Notes: a model not told the origin generated them from the sequence alone. A stretch of DNA of 64,000 bases from an uncultured SAR86 cluster bacterium (GCA_902625415.1 CACOBG010000004.1:65187-129186); one strand, 5' to 3'; positions 1-8,588 are shown, numbered from the stretch's first letter. Program-made: numbers and translations.

Positions 1-2
1 GA

Positions 3-239
3 GCTTTAAAGACAGACTTAACGGATAAGATTTATGAAGAAGGGCTAATGGATATGTCTGCTCTTAGTGGAATAAAAGATTTATATTTTGGTGGTGACAT
101 GAATGCGGCACCTGCTTTAGCTGGACAGTCCATTGGACTCATAAATGAAGTTTTACCAGTAGAACAAATAATTAAACAAACAATGCAAGAATTTAATTCT
201 GTATGTGATTCTTTATCAAACTCTAAATTTGAATTATGA
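3..239 (+). CDS. Nitronate monooxygenase-like protein, C-terminal end (5' truncated by window)
   Basis: The frame is open from base 3 with no stop, so the gene starts before the window; only the last 78 residues are visible. The tail has a GGD segment followed by LAGQSIGLI, the pattern near the end of the 2-nitropropane dioxygenase / nitronate monooxygenase (FMN-dependent TIM barrel) family, where this loop lies close to the flavin phosphate. The family oxidises nitronates to carbonyl compounds, and some members are enoyl-ACP reductases (FabK), so substrate cannot be told from this fragment. Its stop overlaps the next start by ATGA, which points to co-transcription and coupled translation with the dehalogenase gene. 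Confidence 0.65.
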   Translation, partial: ALKTDLTDKIYEEGLMDMSALSGIKDLYFGGDMNAAPALAGQSIGLINEVLPVEQIIKQTMQEFNSVCDSLSNSKFEL

Positions 240-1321
240 AAATTTTAAGAACTCCTGATACAGCTTTTAAGAATGTAAAAAATTATCCTTTCGAGCCACA
301 TTACACAACAATAAAAACTCATAATGGATCTGATTTAAGAATTCATCATATTGATGAAGGACCTAAGGATGGACCAATTTTACTTGCCATGCATGGACAG
401 CCAGTTTGGAGTTATTTATATAGCAGAATGATTCCTTATTTGGTTGACGCTGGAATTAGAGTCATTGCTCCAGATTTACCTGGATATGGAAAGTCAGATA
501 AGCCTGCATCAAGAGAAGACTATTCTTATCAAAGACAAGTAGATTGGATGACAGATTGGCTTAAGGCCAATGACTTTAGAGATTTAACTTTTTTTGGCCA
601 AGATTGGGGTGGTTTAATAGGACTGAGAGTAGTTGCTAATGAACCAGAAAGATTTCTTAGAGTTGCTATGGGAAATACAGGTTTGCCATATAACCCAGAT
701 GCACCTCAAGATGTAATCGATAAAGTAAAAGCTTTCAGAGAAAGCAGCATTAAGCTAACACCTTTTTCTATGATGAAAGAAGTAAGAAAAATGGATGGGG
801 ATAATTTAGCTGGAAATGAAATGGAAAGTAGTCCTGCTTTGAAGTTTATGTACTGGCAAAAATTTTGCTGGGATACTGAAGACTTACCAATTGGTTTTCT
901 AATGTCTGGTCAGATGGATAACAATTCTTCTCTTAAGATGATAATTTATTATTTTTTTACAAGATTAGGGTTAAGAAAATTTTTTCCATTAAGAACTGAT
1001 CTAGACAGAGCATACGAAGCTCCTTTCCCGAATCCGTCATATAAAATGGGACCAAGAGCCATGCCAAGTCATGTTCCTATCATTCCCGATCAATCTTTAG
1101 AAGCAGTCAGAGAAGCTCGTGAAGTTTTTAAAAATTGGAACAAACCTTTTCTCAGTGTTTTTGCTGGAGACGATCCAGTTACAAACGGCGCTGAACGAGA
1201 TGTATTAAATATGTGTCCAAATGCAAAAAGCGCACCCAATATTGGGGGAGGGCATTTTTTTCAATGGACAAGACCAAAAGAATTATCTAATTTGTTATCT
1301 GACTTTATTCATAAATCCTAA
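236..1321 (+). CDS. Haloalkane dehalogenase, HLD-I-like alpha/beta hydrolase
   Basis: A 361 residue alpha/beta-hydrolase. Oxyanion-hole segment MHGQPVWSYL lies at about 52-61, the nucleophile elbow GQDWGG puts the likely nucleophile at Asp123 and the halide-binding Trp at 124, a GDDPVT segment gives the acid near Asp313, and GGGHFFQW gives His340. Acid after strand 7 plus QDWGG is the DhlA/HLD-I pattern. The family hydrolyses carbon-halogen bonds to alcohol plus halide in the cytoplasm. It is longer than the usual ~300 residues because the cap region (about 140-260) is enlarged and includes a MYWQKFCW stretch that could give the second halide-stabilising Trp. Start ATG overlaps the upstream stop. 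Epoxide hydrolase is the main alternative, but the Trp after the nucleophile favours a dehalogenase. Confidence 0.75.
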   Translation: MKILRTPDTAFKNVKNYPFEPHYTTIKTHNGSDLRIHHIDEGPKDGPILLAMHGQPVWSYLYSRMIPYLVDAGIRVIAPDLPGYGKSDKPASREDYSYQRQVDWMTDWLKANDFRDLTFFGQDWGGLIGLRVVANEPERFLRVAMGNTGLPYNPDAPQDVIDKVKAFRESSIKLTPFSMMKEVRKMDGDNLAGNEMESSPALKFMYWQKFCWDTEDLPIGFLMSGQMDNNSSLKMIIYYFFTRLGLRKFFPLRTDLDRAYEAPFPNPSYKMGPRAMPSHVPIIPDQSLEAVREAREVFKNWNKPFLSVFAGDDPVTNGAERDVLNMCPNAKSAPNIGGGHFFQWTRPKELSNLLSDFIHKS

Positions 1322-1326
1322 TATCA

Positions 1327-1782
1327 ATGTTCGAAATACTTTTCCCAAAGTCTGCAGATAAAAACTATAAAGGCTATAAATTGGTATTTTATTTATTCAT
1401 TCCATTTTTATTGCTAATGACTTGGCGCTCCATAATCCATATGTCCTTTGAGGAATTTGGGCTGCATGATATTGCCAATGTAAAAGTATTAACCGGTAAT
1501 CCAGACCCCATGCCTTTGATATACGCTTTTTTTTCAGCGTGGGGTTTAATTCAGCTTATATTTTGTGCGTTTGCATGGATAGTCGTCATAAGATATAGAT
1601 CATTGATACCTTTGACAATCCTAGCTTTCTTAGTTGAATGGTCGGTAAGAGTATTTAATTCAAGCCCCATTGTGAATGATCCAATTTATTCGGACGGAAT
1701 AACACCCGGAATGGTTTACGCACCCTACATGACCCTATTTTTACTTGCTTTGTTTATTTTATCTTTAATCAAAAAAAAATGA
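1327..1782 (+). CDS. Small integral membrane protein, unknown function
   Basis: A 151 residue protein starting five bases after the dehalogenase stop, so probably in the same transcript. It has about four hydrophobic segments (roughly residues 19-35, 63-88, 92-109 and 130-148) and a short basic C-terminus, as expected for an inner-membrane protein. A polar loop of about 25 residues with an NPDPMP stretch sits between the first and second segments. I do not recognise a family and see no catalytic motif. Its position behind two small-molecule catabolic genes is the only hint of a role. Confidence 0.6.
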   Translation: MFEILFPKSADKNYKGYKLVFYLFIPFLLLMTWRSIIHMSFEEFGLHDIANVKVLTGNPDPMPLIYAFFSAWGLIQLIFCAFAWIVVIRYRSLIPLTILAFLVEWSVRVFNSSPIVNDPIYSDGITPGMVYAPYMTLFLLALFILSLIKKK

Positions 1783-1848
1783 CCTAATTTCATATAAAAA
1801 TGCTATTTTTTCTCTTGTAATATTTAAAAAATATTTTAGGAGAAAATA

Positions 1849-2541
1849 ATGAAAAATATAAAAATATCTTTATTAATTCTTTTAAGTTCAATATTTTCGT
1901 TAAATCTGAGTGCTGTTCCTGAGGGTGGGTTTTCTACTTTAATGGTACAAGCTAAAGATATAGATAAATATGTTGATTACTTAAAAAATAATATAAATTT
2001 TGAAAACTTCGGTTCTGAACAAGCAGGCTATTGTAAAACAAGAACGGGAGAAAGTTATCAAGGTCAGATGTTTATTTACAATGCCTTTTCTAGTCTAGAG
2101 AAAGCCATGGCTTTGATAGAAAATTACGACCCAACAACTGCTAATTTTGATTTAGCTCAATTAAGAACAATCAAATATTCAACAGCTTTTAAATCTCTAA
2201 AAGATTTTGAACCAAGGGATGGATATCACCGTTTGTGGAGAATTAAATTAAATAACTGGCAATCTTTTTCAGACATGATGACTAAATTGCAAAAAGAACT
2301 AGAAGCAGACGGACATAACATGATGATAGGCGTATTTGCTCCAATGGGTGGCGGTTTTGCTGAAACCGGAATGTTTCATTTAAGAACTATAACTTCAACT
2401 GCAGCTGAAACTGGAAAAATCATTGATGAATATTTTAGGGGAGCAAGTTGGGCAAAAACTTGGGACGATGCTCAACAATATGTAGACGAAGAAGTTGAAG
2501 AAACTTTCGAATATTGTGAAACAATTTATACAAGAAACTAA
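1849..2541 (+). CDS. Secreted protein of unknown function, paralogue of the next gene
   Basis: A 230 residue protein with a good AGGAGAA ribosome site just before ATG and a Sec signal peptide (basic start, hydrophobic 6-20, cleavage likely after LSA at about 22). The mature part is two similar halves: one starting GGFSTLMVQAKD, the other, after about residue 125, starting YHRLWRIKLNNW and holding the segment FAPMGGGFAETGMFH. The next gene has the matching segment YSRMGGGHSHIILV, so the two are diverged tandem duplicates. The alternation of strands and helices would suit a ferredoxin-like alpha/beta-barrel repeat, which is a guess. No family recognised; probably periplasmic or exported. Confidence 0.65.
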   Translation: MKNIKISLLILLSSIFSLNLSAVPEGGFSTLMVQAKDIDKYVDYLKNNINFENFGSEQAGYCKTRTGESYQGQMFIYNAFSSLEKAMALIENYDPTTANFDLAQLRTIKYSTAFKSLKDFEPRDGYHRLWRIKLNNWQSFSDMMTKLQKELEADGHNMMIGVFAPMGGGFAETGMFHLRTITSTAAETGKIIDEYFRGASWAKTWDDAQQYVDEEVEETFEYCETIYTRN

Positions 2542-2550
2542 AGGTAAGTC

Positions 2551-3282
2551 ATGAAAAAAAATCTAATATATTTAATCATATCGGGATTACTATCTTTTAA
2601 CTTATTTTCTAGTGATAGCTCTTTAAGACCCGGAAGCGGAGTGTATGAGTTTCATTTCTTTAACGTTACTAATCCAGAAGGATTTGTATCAGCTATAGAG
2701 GCTTTTGATTCTTCATCATGTGCAGCTAAGTGGAGAAATGAATCTGGAGCAAATGTAGGTCTTTATTCTCGTATGGGAGGAGGGCATTCACATATCATTC
2801 TGGTTGCGTATGAAAATTATGACATGATGCAATTAGGACAAAATATCTTCGCCTCATGTTCTGCGTCATCAGAAATGAATGTAGCTTTTGCAAATACATC
2901 AGTAAGTGAAGACTACTACAATTATGTCACTGAGCTTGTTTTAGAAGCTGGAGATTGGAGGTTAAACACTGTCTTTTCTAATATAGAAGTTAAGGTAAAA
3001 ACTGGAAGTCAGCCATCTTATTTAGAAGCTTACAAACAATTAACTAATTCTACAGGTGACGCTTTTGGATCTTACGGAATTAATAGAGTGGTATATGGTA
3101 ATAAATACGTATCTCACATGTTGTATAACGGTTCTAATTCCATTCAAGAACTTAATGATGGATTAGATCAAGTTTATGCATCGAATGAGTTTAAAACTTT
3201 TAATAGAAAGGTTGGAAATATCAGAAAATTAGTAAATTCAACACTTGCTCAGTTAGTTAAAGCCTATCCTGCAGAACGATAA
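2551..3282 (+). CDS. Secreted protein of unknown function, paralogue of the previous gene
   Basis: A 243 residue protein starting nine bases after the previous stop, with a Sec signal peptide (MKK, hydrophobic 5-20, likely cleavage around 20). The mature protein has a first half with VYEFHFFNVTNPEGF and the MGGGH segment at about 76-80, and a second half beginning near residue 132 with LNTVFSNIEVKVKTG. Two cysteines near 57 and 103 could form a disulphide in the periplasm. Overall order matches the upstream gene though sequence identity is low. A hairpin terminator directly follows, so this two-gene unit ends here. Function is unknown. Confidence 0.65.
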   Translation: MKKNLIYLIISGLLSFNLFSSDSSLRPGSGVYEFHFFNVTNPEGFVSAIEAFDSSSCAAKWRNESGANVGLYSRMGGGHSHIILVAYENYDMMQLGQNIFASCSASSEMNVAFANTSVSEDYYNYVTELVLEAGDWRLNTVFSNIEVKVKTGSQPSYLEAYKQLTNSTGDAFGSYGINRVVYGNKYVSHMLYNGSNSIQELNDGLDQVYASNEFKTFNRKVGNIRKLVNSTLAQLVKAYPAER

Positions 3283-3290
3283 ATATAAGA

Positions 3291-3320
3291 AAACCGCTCT
3301 TTTTAGGGCGGTTTCTTTAT
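3291..3320 (+). terminator. Rho-independent terminator after the paralogous pair
   Basis: A 7 bp stem AAACCGC / GCGGTTT (3291-3297 with 3308-3314) encloses a ten-base loop and is followed by a T-rich stretch. It sits 8 bases after the stop of the upstream gene. Confidence 0.7.
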
Positions 3321-3348
3321 TGAGTTTTTAAGTAAACTTTTTTATATT
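3320..3348 (+). promoter_or_regulatory. Sigma-70-like promoter of the fourth lipoprotein/secreted-protein cassette
   Basis: TTGAGT at 3320-3325 and TATATT at 3343-3348 are separated by 17 bases, eight bases before the lipoprotein ATG. The same TTGAGT box with 17-base spacing is seen before the cassette at 15329-15493. Confidence 0.45.
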
Positions 3349-3355
3349 AATCTTT

Positions 3356-3517
3356 ATGAAATATTTAATTCTTACCATTGCATTTTTATTAATTTCTTGC
3401 GGAGGAGGTGGAAATACAGTCACTTCTCCTCAACAAACACCACAAGTTCAACAAACACCACAAGTTGAAACCATAACTTTTAAAAATGTTCCAGATGATT
3501 TATCTATATTTGAGTAA
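3356..3517 (+). CDS. Short Gly-rich-anchored lipoprotein (cassette D)
   Basis: A 53 residue protein: MKYL start, hydrophobic core, lipobox LISC with Cys15, then four glycines and a Pro/Gln/Thr-rich tail containing two copies of QQTPQV and ending in an acidic hydrophobic stretch. It should be lipid-modified and, with Gly rather than Asp at +2, sorted to the outer membrane. It stops four bases before the secreted-protein start at 3522. The same arrangement, short CGGGG lipoprotein then large secreted protein, occurs three more times in the window, which makes this tiny frame convincing. Partner or anchor for the large protein is inferred from context only. Confidence 0.7.
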   Translation: MKYLILTIAFLLISCGGGGNTVTSPQQTPQVQQTPQVETITFKNVPDDLSIFE

Positions 3518-3521
3518 TTTT

Positions 3522-5060
3522 ATGAAAACAATATATCTATCTTTTATTTTTTTAGCATCTTCTTTATTTAGTTATGATGTTAATTCAATCCCTAAAAATA
3601 AAGAAGTTTGGACTGATGCCTCTGTTTATCTAAATCATCAGTTCATTCTAATGTCTGGTTTTGGTAGGGCAGCAGATTATCTTTGTCTTTACAGATCCTC
3701 AGATTATAAAAACTTTAGTAATTTAAAAAATAATAATGTCTCAGTTGGCTATAAAGCTATCTTAGATAACCCAGCCTGTGGAACTGCAGAAACCAATACT
3801 CCATGGATTTTTAAATCCGAACAAGCGTCTAGTAATAGCGATCTAGTAATGGAAATGTTTAACCCAAAAGAAACTCTTGATACTAGATCCAAATTAATAC
3901 TCAAAGAAGAAACTAGTACAGCAAATCCATATGGTATTTTAACTCTCGACTATGGCTTATATTTAAAATCTCCTCAAGCAGCTCTTTATGGAGCAACCTT
4001 TGAGTCCACTAGACTAGAAAATAACGATATCGAATTTAAATCAGCTGTTTATGTTGACCAGGTTGTAGTGTCACCTATCTGGAGCGTCGGTCAGGCAAGT
4101 GAATTTTATGGCTCAAAAATCATACATACTCCGAACTCTGGTGGAAAAGGCAGCGTAAGTTCATTTTATTGGAACGGCACCGGAGGAAATAATTTTCCAA
4201 ACGGAACGCCAGCAGCAGTTGGTACAACTAATTTTGAATATAATGAAAATTATGTGAGATACCATAGAGTTGATGGATTAGGTGGGGGGACCACTAACGA
4301 TCGTTGCCTTAAAAGAAATGTACATTGGTCATATGTACCTCATTGGTTTGGTTATGGAATTTATGATGCAAATGGAGACAGACTAGGTGGCGGCTTGAAT
4401 ATTTCTGTTTCTTTTACAGGCAAAGACACAGCAGGTAATGACTTTTCTGGAAATATAATTATTACAAGCGGTAGCTCAGTAAGTATGAATACTGTATGTA
4501 AGAAGGTCAAAGATGGAACACATCTTGAAGGAAACACAGTTTGTCCGGGTACACTTGGACAAACTCATTTACCAGTTGATATTGGTGGTGAGATATATGA
4601 GAACTTCGGATTACTTAACATTCCTGACGGAACAGTTCTTGTAGATTCATTATCTAACGAATATTATGTAAGAGTCCTAAGGCCAAGAAAAGTATATGCA
4701 GAAGAACCTATTTCAAGCTGTGCCTCTTTAACAGTGCCTGCTTCAATGGAGACTCCAGACCATAGTTTTTTTAATCATCCAGAACAAACTATTCCAAAAT
4801 CTGGGGCAATATTGGTAAATAGTTATTCTAGTGAACCTTCAAAAGATATATATGCTTCGGGAAATAAGTATAGTAAAGACCTTGATCAAGATGGAGATGG
4901 AATAGCCAATTACATAGATGCTTTTGCAACTGAACCATTAAAAGCTATAGATGATGACTATGATGGGATCGAAGACTCTTCAGATGAAAATGTTGCTCAA
5001 TTTATCCCTGCGATTGATAAAAAGCTAGAACTGCTTCTTTTTTCAGGCTATGCAAAATAA
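3522..5060 (+). CDS. Secreted protein, half-size member of the large cassette family, with Ca-binding-like tail
   Basis: I take ATG 3522, not the in-frame ATG at 3486, because 3522 begins a clean signal peptide (MKTIYL..., cleavage near FSY) and lies just after the lipoprotein stop; this gives 512 residues. It shares with the three ~1000 residue proteins an early Cys motif (YLCLYRS ... CGT), an NPYGILTLDYG strand, IWSVG, and the block GYGIYDANGDR. The C-terminus has DLDQDGDGIANY and DDDYDGIED, acidic repeats like thrombospondin type-3 / EF-hand calcium sites. It lacks the C-terminal third of the larger relatives. Likely exported to surface or periplasm; function unknown. Confidence 0.7.
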   Translation: MKTIYLSFIFLASSLFSYDVNSIPKNKEVWTDASVYLNHQFILMSGFGRAADYLCLYRSSDYKNFSNLKNNNVSVGYKAILDNPACGTAETNTPWIFKSEQASSNSDLVMEMFNPKETLDTRSKLILKEETSTANPYGILTLDYGLYLKSPQAALYGATFESTRLENNDIEFKSAVYVDQVVVSPIWSVGQASEFYGSKIIHTPNSGGKGSVSSFYWNGTGGNNFPNGTPAAVGTTNFEYNENYVRYHRVDGLGGGTTNDRCLKRNVHWSYVPHWFGYGIYDANGDRLGGGLNISVSFTGKDTAGNDFSGNIIITSGSSVSMNTVCKKVKDGTHLEGNTVCPGTLGQTHLPVDIGGEIYENFGLLNIPDGTVLVDSLSNEYYVRVLRPRKVYAEEPISSCASLTVPASMETPDHSFFNHPEQTIPKSGAILVNSYSSEPSKDIYASGNKYSKDLDQDGDGIANYIDAFATEPLKAIDDDYDGIEDSSDENVAQFIPAIDKKLELLLFSGYAK

Positions 5061-5209
5061 CCATACATCTACCTTTTTAACATTAAGCTAAAAGCCCTAT
5101 TAATTCCTCATAGAATTTTTAATCTATTTCATGAAAAGATGAAAGGGATGTGCCTTAATGTCCATTATTTCTTATATATTGTTATTCGTATAATATATAT
5201 TATGTTAAA

Positions 5210-5767
5210 TTAAGATTTAAGTAAAAATAAAGCTGTGGCATATGAACTTACTAATAAACTGCCCGTAATAGCTTGTATATTTCTGTCAATTTCATACTCT
5301 CGTCCAAGTATTTTAATAAAGACTGGAGGCACGCCATTAATATCATTTAATTCTCCATCGAAAAGCTTAAGACCAAAGACTGTTGCATAGAAAGAGAATA
5401 TCCATAAGTAAATAAGAAGGATTACTATTAAGTGATTTGTAATTGAATAAAAGAACCACAACAGAACTATAGAAAGAAATGCTGTTATTATCATTGCATT
5501 AACCTGCCAAACTAAATGAAAACGTGCATGACCCGTCCATAACGGATTTGTAGCATGAGATTCATTGAAATCTATTAAGGGAGTTAATGTGCCAAACCCA
5601 ATACAAATAAAAGTTAATAAAACTTTTGAAATGAATATTAATTCAAATTGAGTAAAGATAAGGGCATATATTGACCAAATAATAGATAGTCCGACAACAG
5701 CACTAAAAATATCTTGTATTTTAAGAGCAAAGTTAAATGCCCTACTTCTGTCTTGTGGGTTAAGCAT
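5210..5767 (-). CDS. Integral membrane protein, unknown function
   Basis: A 185 residue protein with about five hydrophobic segments (about 15-37, 44-60, 88-106, 110-131 and 165-182). Between the second and third is a polar, His-rich loop with the pattern GHARFHLVWQ, likely conserved in its family and possibly a metal or cofactor site. It has a GAGGAA ribosome site and starts 32 bases after the metallopeptidase-like gene, so the two may share a transcript. The loop resembles small uncharacterised membrane proteins of marine bacteria; no reliable function. Confidence 0.6.
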   Translation of the reverse strand: MLNPQDRSRAFNFALKIQDIFSAVVGLSIIWSIYALIFTQFELIFISKVLLTFICIGFGTLTPLIDFNESHATNPLWTGHARFHLVWQVNAMIITAFLSIVLLWFFYSITNHLIVILLIYLWIFSFYATVFGLKLFDGELNDINGVPPVFIKILGREYEIDRNIQAITGSLLVSSYATALFLLKS

Positions 5768-5799
5768 AATTCCTCTATTGAGAAAATTATAACTTAAAT

Positions 5800-7506
5800 T
5801 TAATAGCCGCCACCGCCAGTGTTTCCAAGACCTGCACCTCCGCCACCGCCACTGTTGGCAGCAGTCTGATTTTTAATTAAGATTTTTCCGCCCATACCAG
5901 AATGTAAGCTGCAATAATAATACAATGTGGTAAGAGTAGAACTATTTGGCATCACTATCTCAACATGGGTACTACCCTCCGTAACTCCAGTTGTATATTC
6001 CGTTCCACCTCCATGAGTACCATTTTCTGTGGTAGAAAATTTAAGAGGATGGGCAGAATAAAGTTTAAACTTATAAGTTTCTCCAGCCTCCACTACCAGA
6101 GTTTTTTGTTGCACTGCATCGATAAAGTACCTATTACCTGAACCAGGGCCAACCTGTTTTGGGTTCGCAATCACATTTATTTCATAAGGCGCAGGCTCAG
6201 TATTTGGTGTGGTAGGAACAATATCAGCATGAACAATCTCATTAGCATTTTTTGCAATTACATTCCAAAGATTAGTTTTATTATCACTTCTTATCCAGGA
6301 ATTAAATTCAGTAACAAACGAAGAAAGTGTGTAGTAATCGTCTCCATTTCCATTAAAAAAGGCATCTTCAAAAGCATCTTGCCAACCATTTCCAGATCGA
6401 GCTAACTCAGCTTCTTGCCAATCGGTATAATATTTAGACATTGCTGCATTAAAATTTCTAGGATCTTTGTACCAAAGATAGAGAAAAGCAGCAGTTCCTG
6501 CTTCATAAGCATAATCTCTTGTTGGTGGGTCAGTTACTGCAACGGGAAAATTGAAATTATTTAAAGTATGAGATGCATTAGCCGCAAAGTAATCGTGAGC
6601 ATCATCAAAATGTTCTTTAAATTGTTGGACAGCATTCACTGCGATAGTTTTAAAATTTGAATATTTAGCAGATAAGACGATACCGCCGAAATCCGCACCC
6701 CCCTCTTCTATCCACCATGGAAAATAGGCTGGAATAGAAGGAGAATCTATTAAAGATGGATTTGAAAACCATGCTTTTGGAAGCGAAATAGTTTTCGCTG
6801 CTTCGTTATAAAACTTTATAGAATTTTGATAAACATGAAAATATTCATGGGCAATTATTTTTAAAGAGCCAGCTATTCTTGCGTTATCATTCTCATAAGT
6901 AGCACCCCATACAAGAGATTGAGGAATTTGAATATCAGCTCCATTTGGCGCGGCTTCATGAGAGTAACCACCGCCTGCTGATTCGATTGGTATACCATCA
7001 TAGTTTGTAAGGGCAGTATTGTAATTGCTTCCTACTGGCGCTTGAACAGTAGCAAAGTCTGTATTGTAGGTATCTTCTTCTGTTGCGTTCACAGCATTTT
7101 GATTGTTAGCACCTAAGATAAAGACATTAAGAGGAACAATTTGTCCAAGTGTACGTTTAGAGTAATTGATGAGTTCTTCTATGTAAACTTTCCAAGAGAC
7201 TCCACCAGTAGAAATTATAGTGTCAGTTACTTCGTAGTAATTAAAACAAATTTTTGTATCTTTAAAATTAGTATCCTGCCAAAAAAAAGTGTAGTTGTTG
7301 AAAACTGCATTTGTAGATGTTGGGTCTGGAAAGGTAGTTGTGTACCAAGCTTTTTTACATGCATTTCCTGAATTTAGATTTGCTAAAGCTGGTGTAGAAG
7401 AAGCTGGACTACTGGAGCTATTAGAGGAATAGGAACCCCCGCCTCCGCCTCCACAAGAAACAATTAAAAATAAGGTTGTTATTAAAAGGATAGTTTTATA
7501 ATTCAT
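5800..7506 (-). CDS. Lipoprotein with zinc-metallopeptidase-like domain and C-terminal cupredoxin domain
   Basis: 568 residues. Signal peptide with lipobox IVSC (Cys18) followed by six glycines and a Ser/Pro linker to about 45. A central domain carries HEYFH at 220-224 and WWIEEGGADF at 265-273, the HExxH plus downstream Glu arrangement of gluzincin metallopeptidases. The last 125 residues look like a cupredoxin: His486, Cys532, His535 and Met538 in YYYCSLHSGMGG are the four ligands of a type-1 copper site. The tail is Gly-rich. The joining of a peptidase-like domain to an electron-transfer copper fold on an outer-membrane lipoprotein is unusual. Activity is inferred from motifs; a non-proteolytic role is possible. 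Confidence 0.7.
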   Translation of the reverse strand: MNYKTILLITTLFLIVSCGGGGGGSYSSNSSSSPASSTPALANLNSGNACKKAWYTTTFPDPTSTNAVFNNYTFFWQDTNFKDTKICFNYYEVTDTIISTGGVSWKVYIEELINYSKRTLGQIVPLNVFILGANNQNAVNATEEDTYNTDFATVQAPVGSNYNTALTNYDGIPIESAGGGYSHEAAPNGADIQIPQSLVWGATYENDNARIAGSLKIIAHEYFHVYQNSIKFYNEAAKTISLPKAWFSNPSLIDSPSIPAYFPWWIEEGGADFGGIVLSAKYSNFKTIAVNAVQQFKEHFDDAHDYFAANASHTLNNFNFPVAVTDPPTRDYAYEAGTAAFLYLWYKDPRNFNAAMSKYYTDWQEAELARSGNGWQDAFEDAFFNGNGDDYYTLSSFVTEFNSWIRSDNKTNLWNVIAKNANEIVHADIVPTTPNTEPAPYEINVIANPKQVGPGSGNRYFIDAVQQKTLVVEAGETYKFKLYSAHPLKFSTTENGTHGGGTEYTTGVTEGSTHVEIVMPNSSTLTTLYYYCSLHSGMGGKILIKNQTAANSGGGGGAGLGNTGGGGY

Positions 7507-7639
7507 ATTGTTACCTTAACATTAAAATTTTTATCCTAGGAATAAAACTCCGTTTTAGCTCTTTATTTAACATCGTGGCAATAGGATCAAATTACGATTA
7601 TCATGATATTAACTTTATTTATTGTGCGGAGGCGAAATC

Positions 7640-8497
7640 ATGAATAAAAATTATAAGGAAATTCTTGGAAAACAAATGGCTTATCTTGACTCTGGAGAAG
7701 GCCAATCAATTGTTTTTTTACATGGTAATCCCGCTTCCTCTTTTTTGTGGAGAAATATAACTCCCTCAGTAGAAGGCTTAGGTCGAATTGTAGTTCCTGA
7801 TTTGATAGGCATGGGAGATTCAGAAAAACTGGATGGTATAGATAACCCAGATTACCAATATCATGGACAATATAAATATTTATCAACTCTTTTGGATTCT
7901 TTAGATCTAGGAAATGAAATTAATTTAGTCATACACGACTGGGGTTCTGCTATGGGTTTTCAATATGCGCGAGAAAATCCAGATAGAATCAAATCAATTA
8001 CTTTTATGGAAGCAATCGTGATGCCGCTTACTTGGGATCAATGGCCTGAAAATGCTAGAAACATATTTCAATTAATGCGATCTGATGCCGGTGAAGAAAT
8101 AGTTTTAGAAAAAAATGTTTTTGTTGAAAGAATTCTTTTGAACGATTCGGCTAATGGTTTTACCGAAGAAGAAAAAGCTGAATACATCAGACCTTTTAAA
8201 AATCCAGGCGAAGATAGGCGCCCTACTCTTACCTGGCCAAGACAAATTCCTATCGATGGCTCACCTCAAGCTGTTATTGATGAAGTAACCAAAAATGGTG
8301 ATTTTCACAAAAACTCAAATATTCCAAAGCTCTTCATTAATGCAGATCCAGGAAGTATTTTGACTGGTGACCAAAGAGAGTTTGTAAGAAGTTGGAAAAA
8401 CTTAAAAGAATTAACCGTTAAAGGAAATCATTTCATTCAAGAGCATTCTCCAAAAGAAATAGGTGAGGCAATAAAGGATTTTATTGCATCCCTTTGA
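7640..8497 (+). CDS. Haloalkane dehalogenase, LinB-like (HLD-II)
   Basis: 285 residues. I choose ATG 7640, which follows GGAGG at 7628-7632, over the in-frame TTG at 7622. The sequence closely tracks Sphingobium LinB: HGNPASSFLWRN gives the halide-binding Asn30, VIHDWGS the nucleophile Asp100 and Trp101, FMEAIVMP the catalytic Glu124, and GNHFIQE the His264; the cap segment RRPTLTWPRQIPI is also LinB-like. The enzyme hydrolyses haloalkanes to alcohols in the cytoplasm. It is divergent from the metallopeptidase gene and faces a bidirectional terminator, so it seems to be a single-gene unit. The upstream dehalogenase is of a different subfamily. Confidence 0.9.
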   Translation: MNKNYKEILGKQMAYLDSGEGQSIVFLHGNPASSFLWRNITPSVEGLGRIVVPDLIGMGDSEKLDGIDNPDYQYHGQYKYLSTLLDSLDLGNEINLVIHDWGSAMGFQYARENPDRIKSITFMEAIVMPLTWDQWPENARNIFQLMRSDAGEEIVLEKNVFVERILLNDSANGFTEEEKAEYIRPFKNPGEDRRPTLTWPRQIPIDGSPQAVIDEVTKNGDFHKNSNIPKLFINADPGSILTGDQREFVRSWKNLKELTVKGNHFIQEHSPKEIGEAIKDFIASL

Positions 8498-8544
8498 TGT
8501 TTTAGCTTGGATTCGATAACTTCAACATAATCTAAAAAAAAAGA

Positions 8545-8570
8545 AAAAAGCCTTCCGAATAAGGCTTTTT
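8545..8570. terminator. Bidirectional terminator between convergent genes
   Basis: A perfect 10 bp stem AAAAAGCCTT / AAGGCTTTTT (8545-8554 and 8561-8570) with loop CCGAAT gives a T-tract on both strands, so it can end the dehalogenase transcript and the minus-strand cassette C. Stem and loop are almost the same as the terminator at 12002-12029. Confidence 0.85.
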
Positions 8571-8588
8571 ATTCTAGATTCTTAAAAT

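Noticed and set aside
5190-5203. Perfect 14-base palindrome of A and T
   Set aside because: Short, purely AT, and expected by chance in such AT-rich DNA; no T-tract or operator context.
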